Shown: positions 11,201-23,165 of the stretch, one piece after another
How the letters are laid out: the number at the start of each line of letters is the position of its first letter
Position numbering within the stretch: the stretch's first letter is position 1
Assembly: GCA_963678675.1 (NCBI GenBank)
Contig: OY783194.1
Span: forward strand, 30,420,278 to 30,484,277
Direction of reading: 5' to 3'
DNA length: 64,000 nt
Source: Xiphydria camelus
Lineage: Eukaryota > Arthropoda > Insecta > Hymenoptera > Xiphydriidae
Translations under genes and position numbers: made by a program
Notes under the pieces: generated by a model
Told to the model about the DNA's origin: nothing
The model's database searches: none
What the model saw: the letters and a program-made list of their open reading frames with translations, nothing else

Positions 11201-14200
11201 TACGGAAAGACTCCCCTTTTTTCCCTGGTACAGCGCGTCGATCGGATTTAAGGTAACTGCCCCAATAGCAGGACGCGTCCTAGTAGCCGGACATATTTGA
11301 GTATATGTAATTCAAATTATTGAGTAGGGTAAAAAGGAACGACTAGTGGAAAAATAACCTTCAATAAATTAGGGATATATACAGCGAGTGTGTCACTGGT
11401 AAGAGTCCTGAGTAAGATCTGCTGTATGAATTGTTATGGCTGTCCGGATACCGGGCTTAGCCGTCCGACTATTAGGATAGTTACCTTAACCGGGACGCGG
11501 AAAATATCCGCGAAAGAGACGCGAAGGCGGAACGGGGATAGGAAGAACCTCTCTTGGCAGCATCCCCAGCGGCTGATTCCTCTCCAGATGCGATTCCCGC
11601 GGCGAACGAGATAGCGCATTCGGGATACCTACACCTCCTATTTAGTGTGCCTCTCTCGCCTCATTTTCACCGCTTACACGTTAAACCGCGTGCCCTCGGC
11701 TCTCCGCAGCGCGAAGCGCTTTACACGCGCCACTACCACCGCTAAACCAACACATTACCGCCGTTAGACCCTCGCCGTCATTATTGCAGTTACTCATTGT
11801 ACCGCCGCCACTTATTGTCTCGCAGTTATATTATATATGTATACGTGTATACCTCGGTACGCATCGACCGCAGCTACCGTCGTGCCTCGGGTGTTTTTTC
11901 CTTATCTCGCGCCAGTACGCGCGGCTAACTGCTCGGGCGATTCGTTTTTATGCGCGGACAATTACATTGCGCAAACGTCGATTCCAGTGCATTTCTTTTT
12001 TTTTTCTCCACCGCGCAGCGACGAGTGCCGCTTCTCTACACCAACGCCTATGGATCTGTGTAACGGGCGCTGTAGTGTGGTGCGACGGAAAAAAGAACGA
12101 GCTTCGCTATCTCGGAGCTTACTCGCAAAAAGATGAGACTGCATTTTGTAGCTGCTGGGAGCGCGTGGAGCCTTTTTTATCTTTAAAAGTACCCAGTTGC
12201 TACGTAAATATTTTAATGCACCTGCCGTGTATCTGTGCAGGATTGCGTTAACTGGGCACAGTTATTTTCAAGGGCCAATGCGCGAATAGCGTATAGCGGC
12301 AATACCATAGGCGTATTTGAACGGAGAAAAAGGATTAGTAATTTTTACAGTGTATTCTAGTAACAGGGATCTTCGAGGTGAAATATTGCATTTTTTACAG
12401 TTCGTTGCAGTATAAACATCAGTTTACCCGACATATTAACGAGAGATTGGTTACCATATAAAATAAGGTTTATACTATTACGAACTGTAAAAAGTACGCT
12501 GTGGTCTGTTAAGAACTTCAATGTTTCATTTCGAGGAGCCCTGTTATTGGGATAACTAAAAATGCATGGGTTTTTCCATGATTTTTTACTAATCGCTTTT
12601 CTGCGTGTGGCGATACTGATCTAGCATCGAAATCATTTACGATCTTTTACATATATCATGTGAGGCCAAACTCACTCGCCAGGAAAGAAACTTCAATCAC
12701 TGTTATCTCGTTATCTATGAGCTTTTGGCTCATATTTATATAATACTTTATTGAAGATTACATTCTTACCCACAATAAAGTCTTATATCGATGTAGGCCA
12801 AAAGTTCATAAATAATGAGATAATAACGATTGAAGTTTCCTTCCTGGCGAGTAAGTTTCATTTGGTTTCTCGCTTCGTATATCATCCCCGAGTCACCCCA
12901 AATCGAGGGAAATCAAAGGTGCGCGCAAACGACGATCGTACGGAGATGGACGAAAAGAAAAGCCGAGGGAAATATACAATCAATCGACGGAAGCTCATCC
13001 ACCCCGAACCAAAACCCAAACCACCCCCGATTCAAGGACCTCGTAATTCTTTCTTAATGTGACGGTTCTCCTTCGATGTATCGCCCGCCCGATAATCTCC
13101 TCCCCCCCTCTCGCTCTCTTCACCGCGCGCAGTCATAGACGACCGAATGGTGCGACCGGACCGCATGTTCGTCTGGTTGGGGTGAACTGCGGCAGAGCGG
13201 CAGATATTACGGTTGCCCATAAAAGCGCCTACGGAGATTGGGCTTTCTTTCGTTTATTATCCCAAGCGTGGATTAAGATGAAACGAGAACCGGAAGCCGA
13301 GAATGGGGTCAAAGATAGCGCGCGCCGCGACGACGAGTGGACGAAACAAAGAAAAGCGACGACCACGAGCGTCGTTAACGCGTATATCTATATATATATG
13401 TGAACGCTGCGCGATTATCGCATTGTGTATATATATGTTGAGACGTTCGCGACTCGCAAGGCACCTCGGATGATGCCAATGTGTATTATAAGTGCACTAT
13501 CTCTGGCAAACTTTGACGAACAAAGGATTCGCGCGGCATCCCTTAAGCTTCTAATATAGAAGTAGATGAGTGAAAGAGAGAGAGAGAAGTTGAAGAAGAG
13601 ACAAGAAGGTGGAATATATATCTCGCAACCCCGCCGGAATAAGATTCGTCTCATCAGCAACCTTCAACCTACTTCAGCTCCTTAATTCCATCCAATTAGG
13701 ACATCCCCAATTAGGAACTAGTTACCGCACCACCACTCGACTTCCTACCTCCGCCACCGCGCGCGCGCGCGAGCTGCCACGCGATAACGACACCCACAGA
13801 AACACGCGCGCGCGTAACACGCAGTAGAAATGAAACCTACTCGTCCTTGTCAAGTCTTATCGACTGTCACGACGCTGCACAGCTGCAGCGCGCTCTCCAC
13901 GTGTCGCTGCGCGGAAGAGGGAGGGAGATATTATATACGTATTAAATATATGTACATATGTATATCGCGCCGTGGTGCGGCCTCGTCGTTATAAACCACT
14001 TCTTAATACATCGCGATGTTTTCGACCGACGCAGTCGAGTTCTCTCTCCTCAGCTCGTTTAAAAATTTTCGATGAAAATTTCGAACGCTTCGACGAACGA
14101 AACTACTTGTACCTACGCGTCTTTTATTTTTATCTGCGTCGTTAGGCGGTGAAAGACGTTCCATTTATAGAGACGTCTACTTCGACGGTGATTATCGAAA

Positions 14201-14548
14201 ATGGTCAAACATCTTTCAGTAATTCGTCAAAGAATCCTACATTATGAGGCAGTAAAAGTCAACACCTCCCATGGATCGAACAGCCCCATCCGACCCTATT
14301 TTTCAGCGTCTACCCTACGGCAAAGCACGCGGTACGACTATAATTAACCACCCCTTCTCCGATTTTCATTGTTTCAGGACGCCGAGATTGAAAAATCGAG
14401 ATTGCCCTTCATCGGTTCCAGCCTCTCGAATCTGTCCTCCGCCGACAACAGTTTCCTCTCGCTCCTGATCCCCGCTCCCCTCCGGGAGACCCTCTGGACG
14501 ACGGTGGCCCTCTACCTTGGCTGGAGACTCGTCTCGCGCCTGCGATAG
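8216..14548 (+). CDS. Candidate BH3-only apoptosis regulator, 165 aa, two coding exons
   Basis: Coding exons 8216-8542 and 14378-14548 join in phase 0 (donor gtaagg after AAG; acceptor in a gattttcattgtttcag context). The product is 165 residues. Residues 1-70 are low-complexity, rich in Ser, Pro and Arg (Arg-rich run near 50-57). Residues about 92-106 read as an amphipathic BH3-like helix: the core NLRNIADDF fits the hydrophobic-x3-hydrophobic-x2-hydrophobic-(G/A)-D-(D/E)-hydrophobic pattern of BH3 ligands such as Bim, with Ala in place of the usual small Gly. Residues about 140-165 form a hydrophobic C-terminal segment (TLWTTVALYLGW) ending in basic residues, like a mitochondrial or ER tail anchor. 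No BH1 or BH2 signature is visible, so it would be BH3-only, binding Bcl-2-family proteins at the outer mitochondrial membrane. Met 8216 is the first Met in the exon; the frame is open back to the acceptor, so an upstream coding exon is possible. Gene structure is strong; function is inferred from motifs. Confidence 0.72.
8822..9006. mobile_element. MITE family H, copy 1
   Basis: Palindromic: ctccaggaaagaaacttcaa at the left and gtagtttctttcctg at the right, with gagcttttggct against ggccaaaaattc inside. It lies in the intron of the BH3-like gene. The termini differ from the CACTGAGA group. Confidence 0.82.
9046..9302. mobile_element. MITE family D, full-length copy
   Basis: About 257 bp with termini accgagaaaacaatttattt and ctgttgataaaccgttctct. 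At the centre, agatctaattgtgcc abuts its mirror arm (ggcacaattagatct), giving a near-perfect hairpin. It lies in the intron of the BH3-like gene. Confidence 0.85.
10418..10902. mobile_element. MITE family E carrying a family F insertion
   Basis: Outer ends cactgagagaaatttatagg and aaaatgtctctcggtgta. The interior matches 26222-26588 except for a family F element at about 10609-10868, inserted at a TA in the right half. Confidence 0.85.
10609..10868. mobile_element. MITE family F, copy 1 (nested)
   Basis: Palindrome with gttatattagataatagatt and its counterpart aatctattacctagtataat, plus ggggaaagtatt against gatactttcccc. Related copies at 52592-52838 and 53961-54151. Confidence 0.82.
12321..12608. 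mobile_element. MITE family G (single copy)
   Basis: About 288 bp palindrome: arms ggattagtaatttttacag and the reverse ttttttactaatcgctttt, then taacagggatcttcgagg against ctcgaggagccctgtta-type sequence, then ttttttacagttcg against cgaactgtaaaaag. Confidence 0.8.
12657..12861. mobile_element. MITE family H, copy 2
   Basis: About 205 bp: catgtgaggccaaactcac at the left, cctggcgagtaagttt at the right, and the same aagaaacttcaatcactgtt arm as the other copies. Confidence 0.87.
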
Positions 14549-14799
14549 AGAATCGACGGGAAGGAGCCGCGGCCAGCGCGCTCTTCGCGCCATCCGGACC
14601 GGCCCTGACCAACAGGAGAGAACGAGAGAGAGAAAGGGTCATCCGCCCCCGGGAGGAAATCGTCGCTGTGGAAGTTTGCCGCCCCGAGGATCGATCCTCC
14701 ACGCGGCCCTGCGAAGCTAAGTTATTTAAGCGCGACTCGACGCCGACCCTGGGGTCTGACGTAACTATCTATCTATCCTGCACCCCCGTCGATCAACGG

Positions 14800-14836
14800 C
14801 GGCGACGGCGGCAGCGGCGGCGGCGGCGGCGGCGGA
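14800..14836. repeat. (CGG)n trinucleotide tract
   Basis: Imperfect then perfect CGG repeats about 250 bases after the BH3-like stop codon; would be in the 3' UTR. Confidence 0.9.
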
Positions 14837-16907
14837 ATCGCAGGGTCGTCAAGTAGGTAATTTCTGGGTATCTCTGACGGCTGACGCGCGCGTAATAAAC
14901 GGGGGGAAGGCATCGCGCGAACGTCGTTCCCCCACGCGCAGAGGTTAACGAGACGCTCCGCGAACCCACCGCGATGAGGTTTTTTTTTCCATGTGATTTT
15001 TACTCGTCATTGAACGAGGGATGAATAATTGTAGGTGAGCGCGGGGGTCTTTTACGCTAGACGAGGACGAAGAACGCCAAGAGAGAGGGAGAGATGAGGT
15101 TTTTAGATTAGGGGCTAAGGACGAGATCCAAAGAGGACTAACCGAATAATCAAATGATGATCTCATTAAAGGATAAATAAAGAGAATTAAATAAAATAGT
15201 GATTAAAGGGAGTAACGCGTCTTTGACTAGTTAAAGGTTACGATCGATTGTATTTTGTAGATACGCGTCGGCGCGCACGACGTCCGGCGCGGGTTGACAG
15301 GCTCACCGAGTCCATTTATACTGTATTTGTACGTTTTTGTCTATATCGCGAGCGCCGCGCGAGAAGGCATAGGCGATTCTGCATCTTTCCGCGTGAGGAT
15401 CGCGGAATTCGCGGAGGGAACCGAGCGCGTAGGGGTGGTGGGAGAGTTTTTGGCAAACGTCGCTCGATTCTTCGGGGAAATTATCGCGGCGCGTCGCCGG
15501 AACGGCCTTTTTTCCCTGCTCGACTCGCGCCCATTTCTTCGAGGAACCGACGATTGTTTCGATCTCACTTCGTAACTTCCGGGTGTATTCTCTCGAGATC
15601 GCGCTTTCGCGATTGCGAGGATCGAGTAGATATTCGACGGAGCGCTCGCGCGCGCTGTTTCCTCCGTTTCCGCGGTCTTCCTTTTTCGTCTCGCGCACCG
15701 AGGATGGAAAAAAACGGGGATCGCCCCTTTCGCGGCTGGCGCATTCGCGGTTGTGGAATTTGTCTGTATATAAAAAAAGAGGATTGACAAAGGGGAGTCG
15801 GAGAGGGTATTCCAAAAATATGCGCGAGGTGAGGTGACGTGAAGAGCAACGTGTATGTATAAAAGATAACTAAAGTAATAAATCAGTAATAAGTTGAGTA
15901 AATAATTAAAATAGATAATTGATATAGGTCGAGGATCGCAGCATCTGATTGGCTCGCTGCGAGGCCCGTGGACAGTTTTCAAATGATCTCCGGTAGCTTA
16001 GCTCTAGTGGCGCCCTCCAGCGGGACGCTGTAGTACTTTGGACGAGGCGTCTTTTTCTTTCTGTGTTTCTCTATGATTCTTCGAACTTTTCCTCTTCAAA
16101 CTTCTTCTACTACTTCTATTTCTCCTATCACTACTTCTGTCTCTATCCGTTTTGACCCTGTACTTGTTTCTTCTTGTGTTCTTTTCATCCCCCAGCCCAA
16201 CCCCACCCTTAGAAACGTTAAGTCTGAATAGTCTCTATATTGTGTGCGAAGGTTTTGGTGGTAGATATGTAATTCTCAGCGCGCTCGTCTTTCACGCGAG
16301 ACTTTATTCAAACGAAACTAGTGAAACGAGACATTGTACATGTAAAGATGATTCACACGAATGAGAAAAAAAAACTTTTGTGTTCACACGCGACAATCGA
16401 GTCTGAATGATATACGCGCAGTCGCGTCAGTAATCGGGTGACACGAGGCGGCGTCTCGTGTCGCTCGGGAAATTCGAACCAATCGCCGCCGTGCGAACAT
16501 TCGAATTGAAAACAAAGAAAGTATAAGAGGGAGGGACTTGCACACGACTTTTACCGCGCGACAAAGGCTCGTCGGCTCTCTCGTTCCCGTAAGATTTTAT
16601 AGAAGAGAAAAAAAACGCGCGTCTCTTCGGTAATAAATTGTACAGCCATCAAGAACCAAAACACAAGATATATCGCTCCAGAGAGACGGAACGTGGACGC
16701 TCTCTCTGTTTTTTTGATATAAATATTCTCTAGCCTGTCTATAATGAGTATTCCGCGAGTATGTAAATGATATAGTATTTATTTAGGAGATACTTCTTTT
16801 TATTTCCGGTCCTGCGTCCGCTATCTCTTAGCGAAGGCCGGGCAGACGCCAGACGATACTGCCATTATTTCGTCCCACTCGAAAAACCCTCGTTAGCCAA
16901 ATTCCGG

Positions 16908-16933
16908 GTCGTCGTCGTCGTCGTCGTCGTCGT
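16908..16933. repeat. (GTC)n trinucleotide tract
   Basis: About eight GTC/TCG units in the candidate 3' UTR. Confidence 0.9.
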
Positions 16934-17264
16934 TGTTTGCAACTAGCAGTCGTCGTCTTTTTCTTCCCCTTTCCCTCGGCTCTGTCGAGGGCGAAAGAGA
17001 GCGAAACGCGATAATAATGTACAGCAATGATAATAAGTCACGAGCGAGAGAGGGAGAGAGAGAGAATGGGCTGAGCGAGAGAGAGGAAAAGATGGAACTC
17101 TTCGAAATTCGGGATCCTCGCGCCTTTTCCCGGGGGACTAACTTAGAACATCGTCGAGCGATGCGCGGGCCTAGAGGCCGGCGAAGGCTGTTTTATTTTT
17201 TTTATTTTTTATCGACGCTGAAAGACTTTGTGAGTATCTTTGTTGATCCGCTACATAGAAAAGC

Positions 17265-17266
<2 letters not shown>

Positions 17267-17304
<38 letters not shown>
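17267..17304. repeat. (GA)n tract
   Basis: About 18 GA units in the candidate 3' UTR. Responsible for the Arg-Glu and Ser-Leu repeats in overlapping frames. Confidence 0.93.
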
Positions 17305-17311
<7 letters not shown>

Positions 17312-20127
17312 GTGCGAAACGATAAAAGCAAAAACCGCATGTACATATGAAATCGCTTTTTGAGACCGTATACATAATAACACGATTTATTAATTAACGA
17401 TAGAGCAGTAACACAGTATAGAGAGCATTTTAGAGGTAGTCAGCCATACTTGACAATGTAATATTACGGATAACATCGATAAAAGTATATATAATTGATG
17501 ACATATATATTTTAAACGGTATATTTGAAGATACCTTATATTGTTTCGAACCGATGAAAGGTCGAGGGGAGGAAGGAGTAGGATGAGGCAAACGAGAGTG
17601 GGTGGGCGTATAGCCGAGGTGTCGACAGTGGTGAAACAGGTGATGATGCGCGAGGGGAAGATCTTGAAGAAAGGCATTGCGAGCGAGGAGTCGAGGAAGG
17701 ATGGAAGGAATGAAGGAGAGGGAGGAGGATATAAGCTGTAACTGTGACTTTGTGGATCGTGGGGGGCAGGCTGTGGATTGTTTTTACGTCACTCGCGTCG
17801 TACGGCAGTTCGATCGCGAGATCGGCCCGGTCGCGATCTTCACGAATTCGTTTCTCCTCGAGGTCCCGAGAAGAATTCCGCGGCCAGCATCCTCCGCGAT
17901 TCGCGCGAAGGGGAGAGTTTCCAATGGCCACCCTCTCTCCGTCGGAGGATTGGCGGAAGTCGAATAAAATCGACGGAACTAAAGAAAAACAAAAGACAGC
18001 AGCCCGCCCACCCGAGATCCCCGCGCGTCAAAGCGTCACTGTGATCTCGTAATTATTAATAAATATCTAAATATATGATAACGATTAATCATAGTGAATA
18101 TTGTAATACACCCCCGCAAGACACAATTGGAATCGATCATATTCGCGTTTACCATTGTGTTTCTGAGTTAATTTTTGGCGTATTACGTATTAGTTCGTAA
18201 TTGTAATATCTTACTTTAATCGACTTTCAAATGATCTCCCGGAGGCACTGATCGATAGGCGAGCGCGTATGCCAATGCCTTCTGGGTCTACGATGGCGGG
18301 TGGTCGGGAGGGAGGAGGGCAATCCCGAAGCTCTCCGTTTCCCTCCCAAATTCTCCCATCCCGTATTTCAGCTCCATCCCCCTTCGCTGTCTCACTCCCC
18401 GGCTCTCTCGTACGCATCCCTCCCTCTTTGTATTCCCCACTTGCCATCCGCGACGCCAAGGGACGCAGAGGGCATTGGCGGCTCCCCGACAACCTCGCAG
18501 AAACATTCATAATTATTGCGTTGATTATGTATAGCTAGACTATTATTATTATTATTTTCTATTACTATTATCATTACAATTATTCATCACTACCGTCGTC
18601 GTGTACCATCGCATACGAGAATAAGTTGCAGGTGTTCACTCCGGCTGCATTAAAGAGGTAATCGACTAGTCTTTACCGGACCAAGCATTGAGATTGTTTG
18701 TTTTTTTTACGATGGATATTCGCTCTGAGATTGATATCTCTTCTATTTTCTTTCGGCCGACTCTCGCGAAATCGCACGAAAGAGAGGAGCGCACGAGCTT
18801 TGACGGTGGAAGCGCGCGACACACGCGTCCCCAAATCGCGAAACGAACGGCCAACGTTGCGCGCCGCTTCCACCCTCAAAACGCCACGATTTCGTTCGAC
18901 GATTGTTTTGTAAGATTTTTCTACCAGTAATAAATTATTATAGTACGCCATAGAAAATACTTGATCATCTTTTTACCGGTGTCCGCGTCGAGGCCAGTCG
19001 GTCTCGGTGTTCCTCATCGGCGGGGAGAATTGGGAGTAGATTGAGTTTTGGAGAGGAAAATTCCGCGACTACGTCCAAGTAACACCGACCGAAAGGCCGC
19101 GACATTGGTATACAGCGTTTCTGCGTTACACTCGATACACACCTGATTTCGCGAACTTGCGAAATCGTGACAAACATTGACACGGAAAACACATACACGT
19201 GATGTGGAAGGAAGACTAATGACTGTGTTTTCGTTCCTCGCAATGCTTCGTTCGTTTTTGCGAATTTCACTTTTTTTTCAGCCACTCGGTTGTCAGATAA
19301 TTAAAAATAAACATTTTTTTTCTTTTTATCGAGTTTCAATAATTCGATTATTCGTCGTATCCGGTGTAACAATAACAGTTTTTTTTTCTAGTTCAGAAGC
19401 GTTGAACAAAAATTATTTCGTTCTCCTGCTCGGACGAGAAACGAACAGAGCAACACCTACACATGCACACAAACCCAAACAGATGCAGACACTATGCTAC
19501 AACATATAATCGCCTAAGGATTAACAGTAAATTTTCAGTTGCTCAGGCTATCTAAGTTTGCCATAATTACGTACGTTTTTCCAGTTACACTATCTACTAT
19601 ATTTACTGTACCGTCGATGTAGAGTGCTAGAGTTTCGCGTATCGTGTCGACTGTCCCTCGAGACGGGAGGGGGGGGAGAGGAACCGCGATTGTCGCGCGT
19701 TTTCTTCTTTTCTCTCCAATTTATTTCCGATCGATTTTGCCCCGCGTCGAAATAGGTGCCAATTAGCGCGCCCGCGCGGGCGCGCGCCGGGGGTGGCTTT
19801 CGAGCGGAACGCTCTCTCCGACGGGAGGACGAGCTTCCTTTTTACAAGGGATGTCGACTCCTCCGGCGCGGCTTCGACGCGCGAACATTCCGAAATTATC
19901 GTGTCGCCGAGTCCGGGAAAGAATTAAGCGTTTTACGGCACTGGAACGCTCGGAAAAGTTGTTCCACGCAGCTAGGGCTTTTTCCTTTCTTTCACCGTTA
20001 GCCAAATATCCCGTGGACCATGAGACCGTTACGATTAGCTCGCTGATACGCAATTCCGTCGGGAAATAATGAAAAGAGAGAGCGGAAGAGACCGAGAGTA
20101 AGAAAGAGAATGCGTGTGCGAGAGAAT

Positions 20128-20129
<2 letters not shown>

Positions 20130-20203
<74 letters not shown>
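20130..20203. repeat. Long (GA)n tract
   Basis: About 37 GA units, the longest microsatellite in the window. Poly Ser-Leu frames on the minus strand here are artefacts. Confidence 0.96.
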
Positions 20204-20210
<7 letters not shown>

Positions 20211-21594
20211 AGAACGACAGTAGACGATGCCAATAATTGACTTCGAATTTTGCGTCAACGAAACATTCTGCGACTGCGGAGTCTCAAGCCGCAGTGGGAA
20301 GCTCGCAAACTGCCTTGTGATAGAGTCTGGACTCTCTGATGTGCCGTTTTTCTTTTTCGTTCGTTTGTCTCTTTTCTTTTTACCCGTTGTTGTGCACTCC
20401 TCGTCAATTAGCAACCGAATAACGATTTCGATAAAGAGAGAGAGAGAGAGAAAAGAAGAACGTGTATTTTGAAGGAAGTGAAACAAGAAAAGGAAAACTT
20501 CTAGAGAGAAAAAGATAAAGAGATAGGGAGTATGAGAGAATTATTTATCGATGCTAAATTTTTTTCGTCCAGCTGACCAATCCAAAGAAGCGACCAAATA
20601 AAGGGGGAACGATATTTGCGAGCGGCTTGCACAAAGGCTTGAGGCGCTTTTCCTTTTCACGGAACGTTTCACGATTGAACGGGAGAACGGCGCGGTCACG
20701 TGATATACATAATATACATATATCTATATAACAGAGTCCTTCGCGGATAAGTAATGAGAGAGAATGGTACTATATTATTATTGTTTTTTTTATTTGTGTT
20801 TTTCTTTTTTTTTAATCCAACCCTTGGCAAATCTATCCCGCCGAGGCCCGATCGACTTGCCCGCCCCGCGCGGGACGGGATCGATCGCGGTTCTCTCGCG
20901 AGGAGGAAGACACGATTTCTGCATGGGAAAATACCGTATCGATAATCGACTGTATACTCCGCATAGATTCGTAGCGTAAACACTCTTCTCGTTTCTATAG
21001 ACTCTCGCGGTTTACGTTTTAAGTGATTTTACATTCGGTTCTCGCGCGCTTCGTTTGCGCAAATTTCTCCGTGGCTACGTGCAGCCGCGAAAGAGGTTTC
21101 CGGATGTCCCCGCCGCCAGGATCCCAAATTTTCACGGATAACGCGGACATTCGAGGCCCGATCGATTTATGCGAATCGATCAAATGAAAATGGCAGAATT
21201 CGTTCGAATTTTCGTGAAAATTTCGACGATCCGATGGTGGCTGAGAGGAGGAGGAAGAAATAAGTGGAAATGGATGGTCGGGGTGGGGGGGAAAAGGGGA
21301 GAAATGGAGCGCGAAGCTGCAGAACTATCATACGATGCTGTGTTATTTAAGTCATTAAAGACCATACGTTATTGCTACTTTTTACGATTTTATGACAATT
21401 TCATGTTATTAATTTTATTGAATTATGATTTTACGTACTATTTTGATTTTTTTTTGATGTATTATTATTTTATTACTCTAAGTATAATAATTATTATTTT
21501 TGTGTCGTTTATTTTACCGATATTGTTCGAAAGTCCGCTGTCCGTGTCCCGATGTATTTTGAATCGCTCCTTCGTTTTGCGAATGGCAAATTGT

Positions 21595-21598
<4 letters not shown>

Positions 21599-21630
<32 letters not shown>
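21599..21630. repeat. (GA)n tract
   Basis: About 15 GA units with one interruption, near the proposed end of the MITE-free block. Confidence 0.92.
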
Positions 21631-21634
<4 letters not shown>

Positions 21635-21908
21635 CAAAGTGAGAGAGAAAACGAAAATGCGCAAGTGATGATATATATACAAAATGCGTTAGGTTCGATA
21701 AGGAAGGGAGAAAAAGGAATGAGGGAAGTCGAATCAGAAGTGATCGAAGTCCACGGATAGTTTAAACGGACGGAGACATCTCTCCGCTACCCGCATGTCT
21801 TTCATTGTACAGATTTTTTCACTTTTATATAGTTATTATCGTAAAGTTATTACGCCAATGACGGTGGCTAGTGTCATCGTATTATTATTGTACTTGATTT
21901 TTTTATTA

Positions 21909-21914
21909 AATAAA
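21909..21914 (+). terminator. Candidate distal polyadenylation hexamer AATAAA
   Basis: AATAAA in an AT-rich context just before the first dispersed repeats resume at about 22.1 kb. It is the last of several hexamers after the BH3-like stop codon, hence only a candidate for the longest transcript end. There is a moderately G/T-rich downstream stretch (ctctggtggtcctttgt, about 40 bases on). Confidence 0.25.
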
Positions 21915-22089
21915 TGTGAACACGCCGAAAGCATATAACACGTGAGAGTCTCTGGTGGTCCTTTGTCATAAGCGCGAAGCTGGATGACGGATACTTTTTT
22001 ATATCCCGTATATTTCCTCTCCTTCGCTTTCTCTTTATGGTAAGTAAATAATGGTAAGGCTTCATAATTTGGATATAAATCGGAAGAAC

Positions 22090-22560
22090 ATTTATCTATA
22101 CATATGCAAGAACATGTCCTGGCTGACCGACTGATTCATCAACGCCGAGCCGAAACTGCTGAAGCTGATTACATGAAATTTGGACAGTAGGTTTATTTTG
22201 TGATATAAGCACCACGAAATTCTTCCCCTGAGGTGGTAAAAAAGGAGATGTAGGTTTGTATGAATATCCGTCATTTTTGAAGTACGATCCATGAAAAAAT
22301 TGGGATTTGGCCTTTCGGTCAGAAATTAGGAAAGACGTGTTTCAGGATTTTTGGAAATTTATTCCTTAAGGGGGTTGAATAGGGGATGAAAATTCGTATG
22401 GGAATTTCTATTTATTTCGAGATCCACGCGGATGAAGTCGCGCGCTTATAAGGAAAAATCAGAGTTCACCAATTTTTCGAGTTCAAAGAAATTTATCACG
22501 TAAACATTATTATTGCGTAAATTACCCAGATTCGAATGCAGGGGATTTCGCAAGAGCAAG
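22090..22560. mobile_element. Dispersed arthropod-type repeat fragment
   Basis: The phrases gattcatcaacgccgagccg, gggggttgaataggggatga and acgcggatgaagtcgcgcgc are characteristic of a repeat I recall as widely dispersed in insect genomes. No frame or terminal repeats seen, so the class (possibly Helitron-like or a degraded non-LTR tail) is undecided. Confidence 0.5.
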
Positions 22561-22932
22561 AAATTAATGAAGGAGCTGTGCCCGACTCTCGAATATGGAG
22601 CACGCTGTACGCGAGGTGTATCTGGTGTATATGTCAGAGTAGGTGGCTACCGTGTTTAGAATTACCCCTAATGGGTTTCCTGAGACGTGCCATCTGGGCA
22701 GCTCATTACTAAGGGACGCAACCGCAAACCAATCAAGCCCCGCACCAATTCGAACCTGCGTCCCGAATCTGTAGGGGTCGCAGCCGCAAGACGTGTCCCC
22801 GGTCCAACGCATAGGTACTCCGTCTGATTACAGACTGGATGCGTTACTTCGGCCGGTACCTATAAATTTCTCTCGCGGTTTGCGAATTGAATCGAGAAAA
22901 AGGGTTAAAGCGCATCTCGTGAAAATTTGTAC

Positions 22933-23165
22933 CAAGACCAGTTTATTAACAGTTAATAAATCTAATTTTAAATAAGGCGAAATAAATATTTCGCTAGGAA
23001 AAGAATATATATGTTAATTATATTAAAATGTTTATTTTTCATTCCAATGGTTGCCTTTGAGGATCTAATTGTGCCAAGTAAATATCGTACCTAATAGTTG
23101 ACAAATATTGACTTGATTCAATAATATTCGAACAAACCTTTATTAACGTAATTTTTACTTTATAA
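22933..23165. mobile_element. MITE family D, diverged copy
   Basis: Begins with gtttattaacagttaataaa and aaggcgaaataaatattt as in other family D copies and includes gaggatctaattgtgccaag. Termini are eroded. Confidence 0.65.

Larger units (their letters stand above)
8543..14377 (+). other. Intron of the BH3-like gene (5.8 kb) loaded with MITEs
   Basis: GT...AG intron, phase 0. It contains at least six short palindromic elements: 8822-9006, 9046-9302, 10418-10902 with another nested inside, 12321-12608 and 12657-12861. The open frames between 9.3 and 13.8 kb do not look like exons; they are CpG-rich and lack plausible flanking splice signals or recognisable domains. A (CG)n tract lies near 13757-13771. 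Confidence 0.6.
14549..21914 (+). other. Possible very long 3' UTR of the BH3-like gene, MITE-free
   Basis: From the stop codon to about 21.9 kb I see no convincing exon on either strand and none of the MITE families that interrupt the rest of the window about every 2 kb. The stretch is rich in (GA)n, (TCG)n, (CGG)n and (TTA)n runs and AT-rich tracts, with AATAAA hexamers at many points (for example near 15171, 17962, 18055 and 21909). Absence of insertions suggests transcribed or otherwise constrained DNA. The large overlapping frames on both strands at 15.2-16.0 kb and 17.5-18.1 kb are judged to be chance. An untranslated region is an inference; a non-coding RNA or regulatory block would look the same. 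Confidence 0.4.

Noticed and set aside
15248..15982. Overlapping long frames of 170-213 aa on both strands
   Set aside because: Several frames on both strands are open at once because the DNA is CpG-rich and low in TAA/TAG; compositions are Arg/Ser-rich with no domain or splice context.
19763..20486. Minus-strand frames rich in Ser-Leu repeats
   Set aside because: Produced by the (GA)n microsatellite.
22565..22820. tRNA or tRNA-derived SINE suggested by ggttcgaattgg on the minus strand
   Set aside because: The T-arm does not pair as a 5-bp stem and no A-box lies at the proper distance.
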